A stretch of 64,000 bases of DNA, taken from positions 1-64,000 of the forward strand of contig CALEII010000052.1 in assembly GCA_937876205.1 (NCBI GenBank), written 5' to 3'. Positions 1 to 9,011 of the stretch are shown here, piece by piece (the stretch's first letter is position 1; every line of letters begins with the position of its first letter). Below the pieces are notes generated by a model. It had not been told where the DNA came from and searched no databases. It was given only the letters and a program-made list of their open reading frames with translations. This stretch comes from an uncultured Clostridia bacterium (lineage in GTDB: Bacteria; Bacillota; Clostridia; Oscillospirales; Acutalibacteraceae). A program made the position numbers and the translations under genes.

Positions 1-278
1 TTAAAAAGCCTAAAATACTTATTCTTGACGACTCCACAAGTGCCGTTGATACTGCCACGGATGCAAAAATCAGAAAAGCATTCAGGGAAGAAATCCCCGA
101 AACCACAAAAATCATCATCGCACAGAGAATATCCTCCGTGCAGGATGCAGACAAAATTATTGTTCTTGATGACGGTATGATATCAGCTGTCGGCAATCAC
201 AATGAGCTGCTTGAAACAAGCAGTATTTACAGAGAAGTATATGAATCGCAGATGAAGGGAGGAGACGATAATGGCTGA
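1..278 (+). CDS. ABC exporter subunit, degenerate NBD (C-terminal part only)
   Basis: Only the last 91 codons are present; the gene begins before the window and its codons start at base 3. The visible part is the end of a nucleotide-binding domain: Walker B and D-loop ILILDDSTSAVD followed by the switch segment IIIAQR. The second Asp replaces the catalytic Glu and Gln replaces the H-loop His, so this is the degenerate half of a heterodimeric exporter. It overlaps the next gene by 8 bp, and that gene has a canonical Walker B and H-loop. The two are therefore inferred to form one heterodimer. The substrate cannot be told from sequence. Confidence 0.88.
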   Translation, partial: KKPKILILDDSTSAVDTATDAKIRKAFREEIPETTKIIIAQRISSVQDADKIIVLDDGMISAVGNHNELLETSSIYREVYESQMKGGDDNG

Positions 279-2238
279 ACAGAAATCTCGTCAGATGCCG
301 CCTATGAGTGGTGCCGGAAGACGTGGCGGAATGGTTGCAAAACCTGATGTTAAAATCAACAAGGATACCGTAAAACGGCTTTTCGGTTACTTCGGCAAAT
401 ACAAGTTTCACCTTATATTTGTTATGCTTTTTATCATTCTGAGTGCCATTGCAAGTGTGGCTTCTTCACTCTTTCTTGAAACTCTGATTGATGATTACAT
501 AAAACCGATGCTTCTTCCCGGCTCATCAGTCGGCTTCACAGACCTTTTTGTTGCTCTTTGCAAAATCGGCTGTCTGTATGTCTGCGGTGCTCTTGCAGGT
601 CTGCTTTATAACAGAATTATGGCAAATGTTTCGCAGGGTATTCTCAAGAAAATCCGTGACAGAATGTTTGCCCATATGCAGACTCTTCCCGTAAAATATT
701 TTGACTCACACAACTTCGGTGACACAATGAGCTTCTACACAAATGATACGGATGCTCTCAGACAGATGATTTCACAGTCTGTTCCGCAGGCTATGTCATC
801 CATTGTAACTATTGTTTCAATCTTTTTTTCAATGCTGCGTCAGAGTGTTTATCTTACACTTTTTGTTATTGTATTCCTTTTTGTGATAACAAGAATTATC
901 GGCTTTATCGGCAAGAAAAGCGGTACATATTTCGGCAGACAGCAGCATTCTGTCGCTTCTGTCAACAGTTATATTGAAGAAATGATAAACGGTCAGAAGG
1001 TTGTCAAGGTTTTCTGCCACGAGGATGAAAACAAGAAAGAATTCGACAAACGCAACGAAGAGCTGTGCTACAATATGACAACTGCGAATACCTACGGTAA
1101 TATAGTCGGTCCCATAATGAACAATATGGGTTACATTCTTTATGTTGCACTTGCAATTCTCGGCGGTATACTTGCAATTAAGGGTGTCACAAATCTTACT
1201 CTGTTTGGTTTTGAGGATGAGCCGATAACACTCGGTGCAATAGCATCATTCCTTACAATGTCAAGAAATTTTGTAATGCCCATATCGCACATTTCTCAGC
1301 AGATAAATGCAATAGCAATGGCTATGGCAGGTGCAGAAAGAATTTTCAGCCTGCTTGATGAGGAATCCGAAGCAGATAACGGATATGTCACACTTGTCAA
1401 TGCAAAGACTGACAACAACGGGAATATAACCGAAAGTGAAGACCGGACAGGTGAGTGGGCGTGGAAGCATCCTCACAGTGACGGCTCAGTTACCTACACA
1501 CCGCTTAAGGGAGATATCGTGCTTGACGATGTTGATTTTTCCTATGTCGAGGGTAAAACAGTTCTTCACAATGTTTCACTTTATGCCCAGCCCGGTCAGA
1601 AGGTTGCATTTGTCGGTGCGACAGGTGCAGGTAAAACCACAATCACAAACCTTATTAACAGATTTTATGACATTGCTGACGGCAAAATCCGTTATGACGG
1701 CATAAATATCAATAAAATCAGAAAAGCTGACCTCCGACGCTCAATGGGTATCGTTCTTCAGGATGTAAACCTGTTTACGGGTACGGTTATGGATAATATC
1801 CGTTACGGTAAGCTTGATGCAACCGATGAAGAATGCATTGCAGCTGCAAAGCTCGCAAATGCAGACGGCTTTATAAGAATGCTTCCAGACGGATATAATA
1901 CTGTACTTGAAGGTGACGGCAGCGGACTTTCTCAGGGACAGAGACAGCTTATTTCCATTGCCCGTGCCGCTGTTGCAGACCCTCCCGTAATGATTCTTGA
2001 TGAAGCAACATCTTCAATTGATACAAGAACTGAAGCAATTGTTCAGCGTGGAATGGATGCTCTTATGCACGGCAGAACGGTATTTGTTATCGCTCACAGA
2101 CTTTCAACCGTCAAGAACTCAGATGTTATTATGGTGCTTGAAAACGGCAGAATAATAGAGCGTGGCAGTCACGATAAGCTTATTGCAGAAAAAGGTAAGT
2201 ATTATCAGCTTTACACAGGTGCATTTGAACTTGACTGA
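271..2238 (+). CDS. ABC exporter subunit, canonical NBD (TMD-NBD half transporter)
   Basis: This 655-aa half transporter has an N-terminal six-helix type IV exporter domain (about residues 40-340) and a C-terminal NBD. Walker A GATGAGKTT lies near residue 449, the signature LSQGQ near 552, Walker B MILDEATSSID near 574 and the H-loop His near 609. Walker B and H-loop are catalytically competent, but the signature is SQGQ rather than SGGQ, the usual pairing with a degenerate partner such as the upstream gene. A stretch of about 35 residues rich in Asp/Asn/Trp (about 375-410) precedes the NBD, as in many clostridial homologues. The GGAGG site lies inside the upstream gene, so translation is probably coupled. 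Drug, peptide or lipid export are all possible. Confidence 0.93.
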   Translation: MAEQKSRQMPPMSGAGRRGGMVAKPDVKINKDTVKRLFGYFGKYKFHLIFVMLFIILSAIASVASSLFLETLIDDYIKPMLLPGSSVGFTDLFVALCKIGCLYVCGALAGLLYNRIMANVSQGILKKIRDRMFAHMQTLPVKYFDSHNFGDTMSFYTNDTDALRQMISQSVPQAMSSIVTIVSIFFSMLRQSVYLTLFVIVFLFVITRIIGFIGKKSGTYFGRQQHSVASVNSYIEEMINGQKVVKVFCHEDENKKEFDKRNEELCYNMTTANTYGNIVGPIMNNMGYILYVALAILGGILAIKGVTNLTLFGFEDEPITLGAIASFLTMSRNFVMPISHISQQINAIAMAMAGAERIFSLLDEESEADNGYVTLVNAKTDNNGNITESEDRTGEWAWKHPHSDGSVTYTPLKGDIVLDDVDFSYVEGKTVLHNVSLYAQPGQKVAFVGATGAGKTTITNLINRFYDIADGKIRYDGININKIRKADLRRSMGIVLQDVNLFTGTVMDNIRYGKLDATDEECIAAAKLANADGFIRMLPDGYNTVLEGDGSGLSQGQRQLISIARAAVADPPVMILDEATSSIDTRTEAIVQRGMDALMHGRTVFVIAHRLSTVKNSDVIMVLENGRIIERGSHDKLIAEKGKYYQLYTGAFELD

Positions 2239-2259
2239 TTAAACACTTGAATAAACAGG

Positions 2260-2309
2260 AGCAATATGTTATAATATTTACATTATGGCATATTGCTTTT
2301 AATTTTTTT
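2260..2309 (+). terminator. Intrinsic terminator between the two ABC exporter pairs
   Basis: A 16-bp stem with two G-U pairs (2260-2275 with 2282-2297) and a 6-nt loop is followed by TTTTAATTTTTTT. A promoter-like pair, TTGAAT at 2247-2252 and TATAAT at 2270-2275 with 17-bp spacing, overlaps the stem. The same bases could therefore end the first operon and start the second. Confidence 0.75.
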
Positions 2310-2325
2310 GTTCGGAAGTGAAAAA

Positions 2326-4188
2326 ATGATAAGAATTTTTAAAATGCTGAAGCCTTATCGTGGCACACTTGTTCTCTCGATATTCTTTTCGGCACTTTAT
2401 GCAATACTTGAAATACTGCTCCCTGTTCTGACTAAGGAAATACTCAGTAAGGGTATTATTGCCAAGGATATGGGCAACATCATCTACTACGGTGCAATTA
2501 TGCTGGTGATGACTGTTGTCTGCGGTACAATGTCCTTGCTCAATACATATTTTTCAACAAAAACCTCTGTAAATTATGCCAACGGAATCAGAAACACTGT
2601 GTTTGAAAAGGTGTCTCATCTTTCACAGAGCGATGTTGACAGAATAGGCGTTTCATCAATGATGACCAGAACAACAAATGATGTCCGTCAGGTGCACGAT
2701 GTTGTCCTCAGTACACTCAAATCAATTCTGCCCATTCCCATTATGCTTGTGGGTGGCTTTTATATGGCATATAAGACAAATAAAGAGCTTCTCAGACTCA
2801 TATTTGTCGTTATTCCTTTTCTGCTTATACTCGTTGCGGTTCTGCTTATCATTATTTTACCTATGTTTTCAAAAGTACAGAAGCTTCTTGATAAGCTCAA
2901 TTTTATCCTCAGAGGTAAAATAGGCGGAATAAGAGTAATCAGAGCCTTCAATAAATCAGAGTATGAAGATGAAAGATTTGACGAAAGCAATGAAAAGCTC
3001 ACAAAGCTGAGCCTTCGTGCCAACAGAATTCTTTCAACGCTGTTCCCGATTCTCACCGTGGCGCTGTATTCACTTATCTGCTACATTATGTATGTCAGCG
3101 TAATGAATGTTATGGATGAAAGTCTCACAAAACAGCAGATTCTTGAGACCATTCCCAATATGTATATGTTTATTACATATTTCACTCTTATTATCGGTGC
3201 TCTCACATCTGTAGTTGCTATAATAGTGTCATTCCCGAGAGCCTCAGTTTCTGCAAAGCGTATAAACGAAATTCTTGATTCGGTGCCTGAGATAAATGAG
3301 CCCGAAAATCCTGTTTCACCGTTGCCTGAGAATAAAGGCATTGTTGAATTCAGAAATGTATCATTCAGATATAAACCTGTGGAAGAGGAGAGTAAGAAAA
3401 AAGGTCTTGCAAAGCTTCTGCAGAAGAAAGCAGATGCGAAAAAGAAAGAAAATGATGACAGCTCTGATGATAAAAAGAAAACAGATACCGATGCAATCAG
3501 TGATATCAGTTTTATTTCCCGTCCCGGAGAAATGACGGCTATAATCGGTGTCACAGGCTGCGGTAAAAGCACGGTCGCAAATCTTATCCCCAGACTTTAT
3601 GATGTCACTGAGGGGCAGATTCTTGTAAACGGTGTTGATGTGCGTGAGTTGTCATTTGCGGAATTACATTCATCAATTGCATATGTTCCCCAGCAGAGCT
3701 ATCTGTTCAGCGGAACGGTAAGAGATAACATTCTTTTCGGCAATCCCGATGCCACTGACGATGAAATCTGGCGTGCAATTGAAATTGCTCAGGCAAAGAC
3801 ATTTGTCAGCAATATGACTGAAGGTATTGACAGCTTTGTTTCTCAGGCAGGCAAAAATTATTCAGGCGGTCAGAAACAGAGACTTGCCATTGCAAGAGCA
3901 ATTGTAAAAAATGCAGAAATCTATATTTTTGACGACAGTTTTTCTGCTCTTGACCTTGCAACAGATGCAAGACTGCGTGCATCGCTGAAGGAAAATCTGC
4001 CTGATGCAAATATAATTGTTATTGCTCAGCGTGTGGGCACTGTAATAAATGCAGACAGAATTATTGTAATGGATGAAGGTAAGGCTGTAGGCATCGGTAC
4101 CCATGAGGAGCTTATGGAAGGTTGTGAAGTTTACAGAAGTATTGTAGCCTCACAGCTTTCAGAGGATGAACAGGAGGCGACAGTATGA
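2326..4188 (+). CDS. ABC exporter subunit, degenerate NBD with charged insertion
   Basis: From ATG 2326 the protein is 620 aa. This start has GGAAG upstream, while the longer frame from TTG 2293 would run through the terminator stem. It has six N-terminal helices and an NBD with Walker A GVTGCGKS near residue 408 and a canonical YSGGQ signature near 512. The catalytic positions are degenerate: Walker B ends IFDD (Asp536-Asp537) and the H-loop reads IAQR (Gln568). Residues about 351-388, between the A-loop region and Walker A, form a Lys/Glu/Asp-rich insertion absent from ordinary NBDs. The gene overlaps the next one by 4 bp (ATGA), and the two form a second heterodimeric exporter. Confidence 0.92.
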   Translation: MIRIFKMLKPYRGTLVLSIFFSALYAILEILLPVLTKEILSKGIIAKDMGNIIYYGAIMLVMTVVCGTMSLLNTYFSTKTSVNYANGIRNTVFEKVSHLSQSDVDRIGVSSMMTRTTNDVRQVHDVVLSTLKSILPIPIMLVGGFYMAYKTNKELLRLIFVVIPFLLILVAVLLIIILPMFSKVQKLLDKLNFILRGKIGGIRVIRAFNKSEYEDERFDESNEKLTKLSLRANRILSTLFPILTVALYSLICYIMYVSVMNVMDESLTKQQILETIPNMYMFITYFTLIIGALTSVVAIIVSFPRASVSAKRINEILDSVPEINEPENPVSPLPENKGIVEFRNVSFRYKPVEEESKKKGLAKLLQKKADAKKKENDDSSDDKKKTDTDAISDISFISRPGEMTAIIGVTGCGKSTVANLIPRLYDVTEGQILVNGVDVRELSFAELHSSIAYVPQQSYLFSGTVRDNILFGNPDATDDEIWRAIEIAQAKTFVSNMTEGIDSFVSQAGKNYSGGQKQRLAIARAIVKNAEIYIFDDSFSALDLATDARLRASLKENLPDANIIVIAQRVGTVINADRIIVMDEGKAVGIGTHEELMEGCEVYRSIVASQLSEDEQEATV

Positions 4189-6119
4189 GCAGAAAAACAG
4201 TGAATACGGTTGTTCCTGAAGATGTAGAGAAGCTTGAAAGAAAGTATTCTTCATATAATCAGCAGAGTGACGACAAGAAGAATGTAAAAAATGCCAAGGG
4301 AACAACAATGAGGTTTTTTAGTCTGCTGAAGCCTTATTGGTTCGGCGTTACAATTGTGTGTATTGCGTCTGTTGTCAGCACCATAGCCAATGTTGTGGCA
4401 CCCGACTATATGGCAGATATTATTGACAATATTCAGTTTGCCATTGAGGATTTTGCAAATAACGGTACACCTATTGCTTTTGGCGAAATAACCGATACAT
4501 CATCAATCATTTATCAGATAGTGTCACTGGGATTTGTTTATTTTATAGTCGGGCTTATGACCTTTGTTCAGCAGTTTGTCGGTGCTGGAGTTACGCAGAA
4601 GCTTGTGTTCAATTTAAGACAGCAGGTGAATGTGAAGCTCTCAAACCTTCCCCTGAGTTATTTTGACAAGAATACCAAGGGTGATATAATCAGTAAGGTT
4701 GTAAATGATATTGATAATGTCTCACAGAATCTGCAGAACAGCTTTCTTACAGTTCTCACAGGTGTGATTCAGGTAATAGGTGCTCTTTATATGATGTTGA
4801 AAACGGGAAATCTGCTTATGACTTTTGCGGCAATATTCCTCGTTCCCTTCAGCGGCACCATAGCCTATAAGCTTGCAAAGATATCAAAAAAGTGGTTTTC
4901 AAGGTACTGGAGCTCAATGGGCGCTATGAACGGTCACGTTGAGGAGATGTATTCAGGTCATACGCTTGTCAGAATTTTTAACCACGAAAAACAGTCAATA
5001 GATGAATTCAGACTCATCAACGATAATCTTAAGAAAAACAGCTTTGCAGCCAATATGGTTGCAGGTATTCTCAATCCCATTCTGACCTTTGTCAAAAATG
5101 TGAACTATGTTTCTGTATGTATTATCGGTGGCTGCTATTATATGGGCAGATGGTTCAATACAGGCAGAATTATAACAAATACACTCGGTCTCGGTCAGAT
5201 TGAAGCGTTTCTTTCTTATTCTTCACTGTTTTCTTCACCCATTACAAACATTTCCAAGATGATAAACGGTATCCAGTCAGCTCTTGCATCTGCAGAAAGA
5301 GTGTTTGACCTTCTTGACGAAGAGGAGCAGCCTGCAGACAATACCGAAAATGAGCCTGACGGGCTTTCAAGGGGCTGTGTTGAATTCAGGAATGTTTCTT
5401 TCAGATATAAAGAAGATACACCTCTTATAGAGGATTTCTCACTGTCTGCCACACCGGGCAATCTTGTTGCAATAGTCGGTCCGACAGGAGCAGGTAAAAC
5501 AACAATTGTCAATCTTCTTATGCGTTTTTATGATATTCAGTCAGGTCAGATACTTCTTGACGGTACGGATATTATGACAATGTCAAGAAATGCTCTCAGA
5601 GAAAACTTCGGTATGGTGCTTCAGGATACATGGCTGTTCAAGGGCACGATAAAAGAGAACATTATGTACGGCGTTGACAGCGCAACAGACGAGGAAATTG
5701 AGTCTGCCGCAAAGTCAGCAAATATTCACGATTACATAATGAGTCTTCCCAAAGGCTACGACACAGAGCTTACGGAAGACGGTACAAACATTTCTCAGGG
5801 GCAGAGACAGCTCATCACAATTGCAAGAGCCTTGTTAAAAGACCCCAAGGTGCTCATTCTTGATGAAGCCACATCATCTGTTGACACACGAACAGAGTTG
5901 CTTATTCAGGACGCTATGGCAGAGCTTATGAAGGGCAGAACAAGCTTTGTAATTGCTCACAGATTGTCTACGATCAAGAATGCAGATAATATAATTGTTA
6001 TGCGACACGGCAGAATTGTGGAGCAGGGAACCCACAAGCAGCTTCTTGCTGATGACGGTTTCTATGCAAATCTTTATAACAGTCAGTTTACAGGTGGTAT
6101 TCCTGAGGATGTTGAGTGA
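4185..6119 (+). CDS. ABC exporter subunit, canonical NBD
   Basis: This 644-aa half transporter has an extra N-terminal segment of about 40 polar residues, six helices, and an NBD with Walker A GPTGAGKTT near residue 432, signature SQGQ near 537, Walker B LILDEATSSVD near 558 and the H-loop His near 592. The catalytic Glu and His are present. With the preceding degenerate subunit it should form a heterodimer with one hydrolytic site. Start and stop overlap the upstream gene as ATGA, indicating coupled translation. The substrate is unknown. The architecture resembles BmrC/BmrD, LmrC/LmrD and TM287/288 multidrug exporters as a class, and I do not claim orthology. Confidence 0.93.
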   Translation: MSRKTVNTVVPEDVEKLERKYSSYNQQSDDKKNVKNAKGTTMRFFSLLKPYWFGVTIVCIASVVSTIANVVAPDYMADIIDNIQFAIEDFANNGTPIAFGEITDTSSIIYQIVSLGFVYFIVGLMTFVQQFVGAGVTQKLVFNLRQQVNVKLSNLPLSYFDKNTKGDIISKVVNDIDNVSQNLQNSFLTVLTGVIQVIGALYMMLKTGNLLMTFAAIFLVPFSGTIAYKLAKISKKWFSRYWSSMGAMNGHVEEMYSGHTLVRIFNHEKQSIDEFRLINDNLKKNSFAANMVAGILNPILTFVKNVNYVSVCIIGGCYYMGRWFNTGRIITNTLGLGQIEAFLSYSSLFSSPITNISKMINGIQSALASAERVFDLLDEEEQPADNTENEPDGLSRGCVEFRNVSFRYKEDTPLIEDFSLSATPGNLVAIVGPTGAGKTTIVNLLMRFYDIQSGQILLDGTDIMTMSRNALRENFGMVLQDTWLFKGTIKENIMYGVDSATDEEIESAAKSANIHDYIMSLPKGYDTELTEDGTNISQGQRQLITIARALLKDPKVLILDEATSSVDTRTELLIQDAMAELMKGRTSFVIAHRLSTIKNADNIIVMRHGRIVEQGTHKQLLADDGFYANLYNSQFTGGIPEDVE

Positions 6120-6121
6120 GT

Positions 6122-6964
6122 ATGAAACTGATATTTAAAGGCAGCTTTGACGGAAATGAAAGCTCACTTCCCGTAAAAGAACATGAAAAAGGTGCGGTTA
6201 GGGTGACGGAAATAATCCGAACCAGCCTAAAAACGGCTATTTTTAAGTCTTTTCGGCATTTCGGATTTGAAAGGCGATAGCCTTCCTTCATCCTCAATAC
6301 CAAAAATCCAATAAAAATCTCTCGTTTTAAGGTCGAAGATTTTTTACAGTGCGGATTTTTGGCAAGACAAGGCAAAAACGCAGCAAATCCTTGACGGATT
6401 TGCGAGTATTTTAACGAAGTATTGACGGAAATCAGCCTGTAAAAAACGGATTCGTTTTATTCCCGTCACCCTAAATTCAAAGAATTTGATTCAATGAAAA
6501 AGCTTGCAGTATTTGCAAATATTCTTGCTCTTGTGATTTCGGTTATCTGTTTTGCGGTGCTGATTATAAGAGGCAGTATTTTTGCGCTGAACTTTTTCGG
6601 CTTTATTGCGGCAATGGTGACATTATTCCCGCACGAATTACTTCATGCAGTCTGCTTCAGAGAGACTGTTTATATGTACACGAATCTTAAACAGGGAATG
6701 ATGTTTGTCACAGGTCTCGAAAATATGAGTAAAGCAAGATTTGTTTTTATGTCACTGCTTCCGAATCTTGTTTTTGGCTTTATTCCGTTTGCTATTTTTC
6801 TCATTTTTCCGTCAATGACATTTCTGGGCACACTCGGTGCTTTTTCAATTGGTGCGGGAGCAGGGGATTATTACAATGTTTTCAATTGTCTGACACAGGT
6901 TCCCAAAGGCGGAAAGGTATATATGCACGGGATGAATACATATTGGTTTATGCCCGAAGAATAG
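6122..6964 (+). pseudogene. DUF3267-type membrane zinc protease gene split by a MITE
   Basis: The N-terminus starts at ATG 6122, two bases after the ABC exporter stop, and reads MKLIFKGSFDGNESSLPVKE before a 271-bp insertion. In-frame translation stops at TAG 6278-6280. Coding resumes at 6474 and includes a 156-residue frame from ATG 6494. Removing the insert plus one TA joins Val-Lys-Phe-Lys-Glu-Phe without a frame change and gives a 189-aa protein, a usual length for DUF3267. The distal part carries the HELLH zinc-protease motif and about four membrane segments. A shortened product from 6494 is possible, but no good ribosome-binding site precedes it. Confidence 0.85.
6201..6471. mobile_element. 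271-bp MITE with TA target-site duplication
   Basis: The ends are inverted repeats: GGGTGACGGAAATAA on the left and the complement of GGGTGACGGGAATAA on the right, matching 14 of 15. TA flanks both sides (6199-6200 and 6472-6473), and collapsing them restores the interrupted reading frame. There is no transposase, so this is a non-autonomous element. TA duplication is typical of the IS630/Tc1-mariner superfamily; assignment to that superfamily is inference. Confidence 0.85.
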
Positions 6965-6974
6965 GAGAATATGA

Positions 6975-7448
6975 ATGTCTATTGAAAGAGTAAGAGACTA
7001 TTTCAGAGGTCTCGGAATTGACGACAAAATACTTGAGTTTGATGTATCAAGTGCAACAGTTGAGCTTGCTGCTCAGGCTCTCGGCTGTGAGGGTAAGAGA
7101 ATTGCAAAAACTCTGTCTTTTCACGTTGACGGAAAGGTCGTTCTTGTCGTTGCTGCAGGTGATGCTAAAATCGACAATCCGAAGTATAAGGGTGAATTTC
7201 ACGCAAAGGCAAAAATGCTGTCATACGATGAGGCAGAGACTCTTATAGGGCACGCTGTCGGTGGTGTATGTCCCTTTGCTGTCAACGAAAATGTTGAAGT
7301 TTATCTTGATGATTCACTCAGAAGATTTGAGACGGTTTTTCCGGCTTGCGGCAGCTCAAACAGTGCAATTGAACTGACAATCCCCGAGCTTGAAAAGTAT
7401 TCAACCAACTTTGTTAAATGGGTTGATGTTTGTAAACTTCCTGAATAA
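6975..7448 (+). CDS. YbaK/EbsC-family aminoacyl-tRNA deacylase
   Basis: This is a single-domain 157-aa protein, the usual YbaK/ProX length, with the family core of a buried VVAAGDAKID strand, the VGGVCPFAV loop and an ETVFPACGSSNSAIEL segment near the C-terminus. Family members hydrolyse mischarged tRNAs such as Cys-tRNA(Pro) or Ala-tRNA(Pro) in trans. Which tRNA this one edits cannot be read from sequence. AGGAGA lies 7-8 nt before ATG 6975. It follows the disrupted protease gene by 10 bp and probably shares its transcript. Confidence 0.88.
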   Translation: MSIERVRDYFRGLGIDDKILEFDVSSATVELAAQALGCEGKRIAKTLSFHVDGKVVLVVAAGDAKIDNPKYKGEFHAKAKMLSYDEAETLIGHAVGGVCPFAVNENVEVYLDDSLRRFETVFPACGSSNSAIELTIPELEKYSTNFVKWVDVCKLPE

Positions 7449-7453
7449 CAGAA

Positions 7454-7490
7454 CAAGCAGCCATCATCTGATGACTGCTTGATTTTTATT
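7454..7490 (+). terminator. Terminator after the YbaK-family gene
   Basis: The arms CAAGCAG and CTGCTTG, extended by CATCA/TGATG after one mismatch, form a hairpin at 7454-7481 followed by ATTTTTATTT. It lies between convergent genes. Confidence 0.75.
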
Positions 7491-8907
7491 TATAGAGCCG
7501 TATACTTTTTATTATCGGGTTTGAACGGGATTGAGTGATTACAATATCGACTTCATCAGCATCTATACCTTTGTGAAAATTGAGAATTCTGCAAGCGCCG
7601 ATACAGGTGCCGTCCTTGATATGCTTCCCGTCTGCAAAAACGGAAAATGACTCAACTCTCTGAGAATATTTTATATCTTCTTCAATCACAAGAGTTCTGA
7701 ATTTTCCGTTCGGTCTGAGCCTGATTCCGGCTTCATTTGCCTGCATCATAAAGCTGTCTGTACCGGGCACACATTCCTCGCCGTCTGTATAAACAAGTGA
7801 CAAATCATAGGGCATATTCTCTTTAAATACTTCATCAATGATTTTTGTGAATTCCTTGAGCGTTTTTATCTCACGTGGATTTATAAGCCCGTTTTTATCG
7901 GGTGGAACATTAAGAAGAAGAGAGGCGTTACCGCCGACTGTTTTTAGATATATGTCAGCAAGCTCTTTTGCAGTTCTGCTTACGGACTGTTTTCTTTCTG
8001 CATAGAATTCTTCACTTTGCCAGAACCAGCCGTAATTGATTGAAACATCTGCCTCAGCAGGACACCACACAAGGTCTGCCATATTGCTGAGCTTTTCACG
8101 GCTGCCCAGGTCCTCATCCATTCTGTCAAAATTCGTTATTGCCGCACCGTCTGTCTGCTGTGAGTTCTTTGCAACATCGTCAAGTGTTTCCTGAGTCCAG
8201 GGGATGACACTCCATTCAGCCTTGCGTGTTTTTCCGGCTTCATTGCCTATCCATCTCACATCAGGCCCACAGTTGGCGATAATCGCCTGAGGCTGAAGAT
8301 CTCTGATTGCTTTGTAATATCTGTTCCAGTCGTAGCATTGCTTTTTGCCGTTAGGGCCTTCACCGCAGGCACCGTCAAACCAGAAACAGAATATTTCCCC
8401 GTAATTTGTGCAAAGCTCTGTGAGCTGATTGACAAAATAGTCATTATATTCATCTGAACCGTAGGTTTTTTCGTGTCTGTCCCAGGGCGAAAGATAAAGT
8501 CCGAGCTTCATACCGTGTTTTTTGCAGCTTTTGGCAAGCTCTTTCACGATATCCTTGCCGTAAGGACTGTTCATTACACTGTGGTCTGTATGTGCCGTGT
8601 CAAAAAGGCAGAAACCGTCGTGATGCTTTGCAGTGAATATGATACCTTTAGAGCCGGTATTTTTTAGAATTCTGCACCATTGGTCGGTGTCTAGCTGACG
8701 GGGATTGAAGACTTTCGGGTTTTCTGTTCCGTCTCCCCATTCTCTGCCTGTGAATGTGTTAATACCGAAATGAATGAAATTGTAGTATTTCATTTCGTTG
8801 AATGCAAGCTGTCTTTCTGAGGGACGCACAGCAATATATCTTTTTATTTCATCGTTTATGAGCGGTACACCGCCGTTGTCGGTACACCATGCGTGACGGA
8901 TTTTCAT
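7486..8907 (-). CDS. Alpha-L-fucosidase family GH29
   Basis: This 473-aa protein has the GH29 (beta/alpha)8 barrel signature: YNFIHFGINTF near residue 42, AKHHDGF near 94-99, LGLYLSPWDRHE near 136 and FWFDGACG near 176-182, where Asp178 occupies the nucleophile position. A C-terminal beta-rich part of about 110 residues follows. No signal peptide is evident, so the enzyme is probably cytoplasmic and releases fucose from imported oligosaccharides. GAGG lies upstream of ATG 8907. No transporter or fucose catabolism gene is adjacent. The acid/base residue is poorly conserved in GH29 and I do not assign it. Confidence 0.92.
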   Translation of the reverse strand: MKIRHAWCTDNGGVPLINDEIKRYIAVRPSERQLAFNEMKYYNFIHFGINTFTGREWGDGTENPKVFNPRQLDTDQWCRILKNTGSKGIIFTAKHHDGFCLFDTAHTDHSVMNSPYGKDIVKELAKSCKKHGMKLGLYLSPWDRHEKTYGSDEYNDYFVNQLTELCTNYGEIFCFWFDGACGEGPNGKKQCYDWNRYYKAIRDLQPQAIIANCGPDVRWIGNEAGKTRKAEWSVIPWTQETLDDVAKNSQQTDGAAITNFDRMDEDLGSREKLSNMADLVWCPAEADVSINYGWFWQSEEFYAERKQSVSRTAKELADIYLKTVGGNASLLLNVPPDKNGLINPREIKTLKEFTKIIDEVFKENMPYDLSLVYTDGEECVPGTDSFMMQANEAGIRLRPNGKFRTLVIEEDIKYSQRVESFSVFADGKHIKDGTCIGACRILNFHKGIDADEVDIVITQSRSNPIIKSIRLYK

Positions 8908-8977
8908 ATTTCAACCTCTTGTGTTTTTCTTACATTATACAATCCAGAAAATAATATTTCAATAGTAAAAATAAATC

Positions 8978-9006
8978 GGAGCTGCCTCAGAGAAAGAGAC
9001 AACTCC
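8978..9006 (-). terminator. Terminator after the ECF S-component gene
   Basis: An 11-bp stem (8978-8988 with 8996-9006, two G-U pairs on the minus strand) is followed on that strand by GATTTATTTTT. Confidence 0.65.
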
Positions 9007-9011
9007 TTGTT

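Noticed and set aside
3081..3572. 163-codon frame antisense to the ABC exporter
   Set aside because: Ser/Phe-rich shadow of a well-supported gene on the other strand.
6088..6375. 95-codon minus-strand frame over the protease gene
   Set aside because: It spans the end of an ABC gene and half of the MITE, with no coding features.
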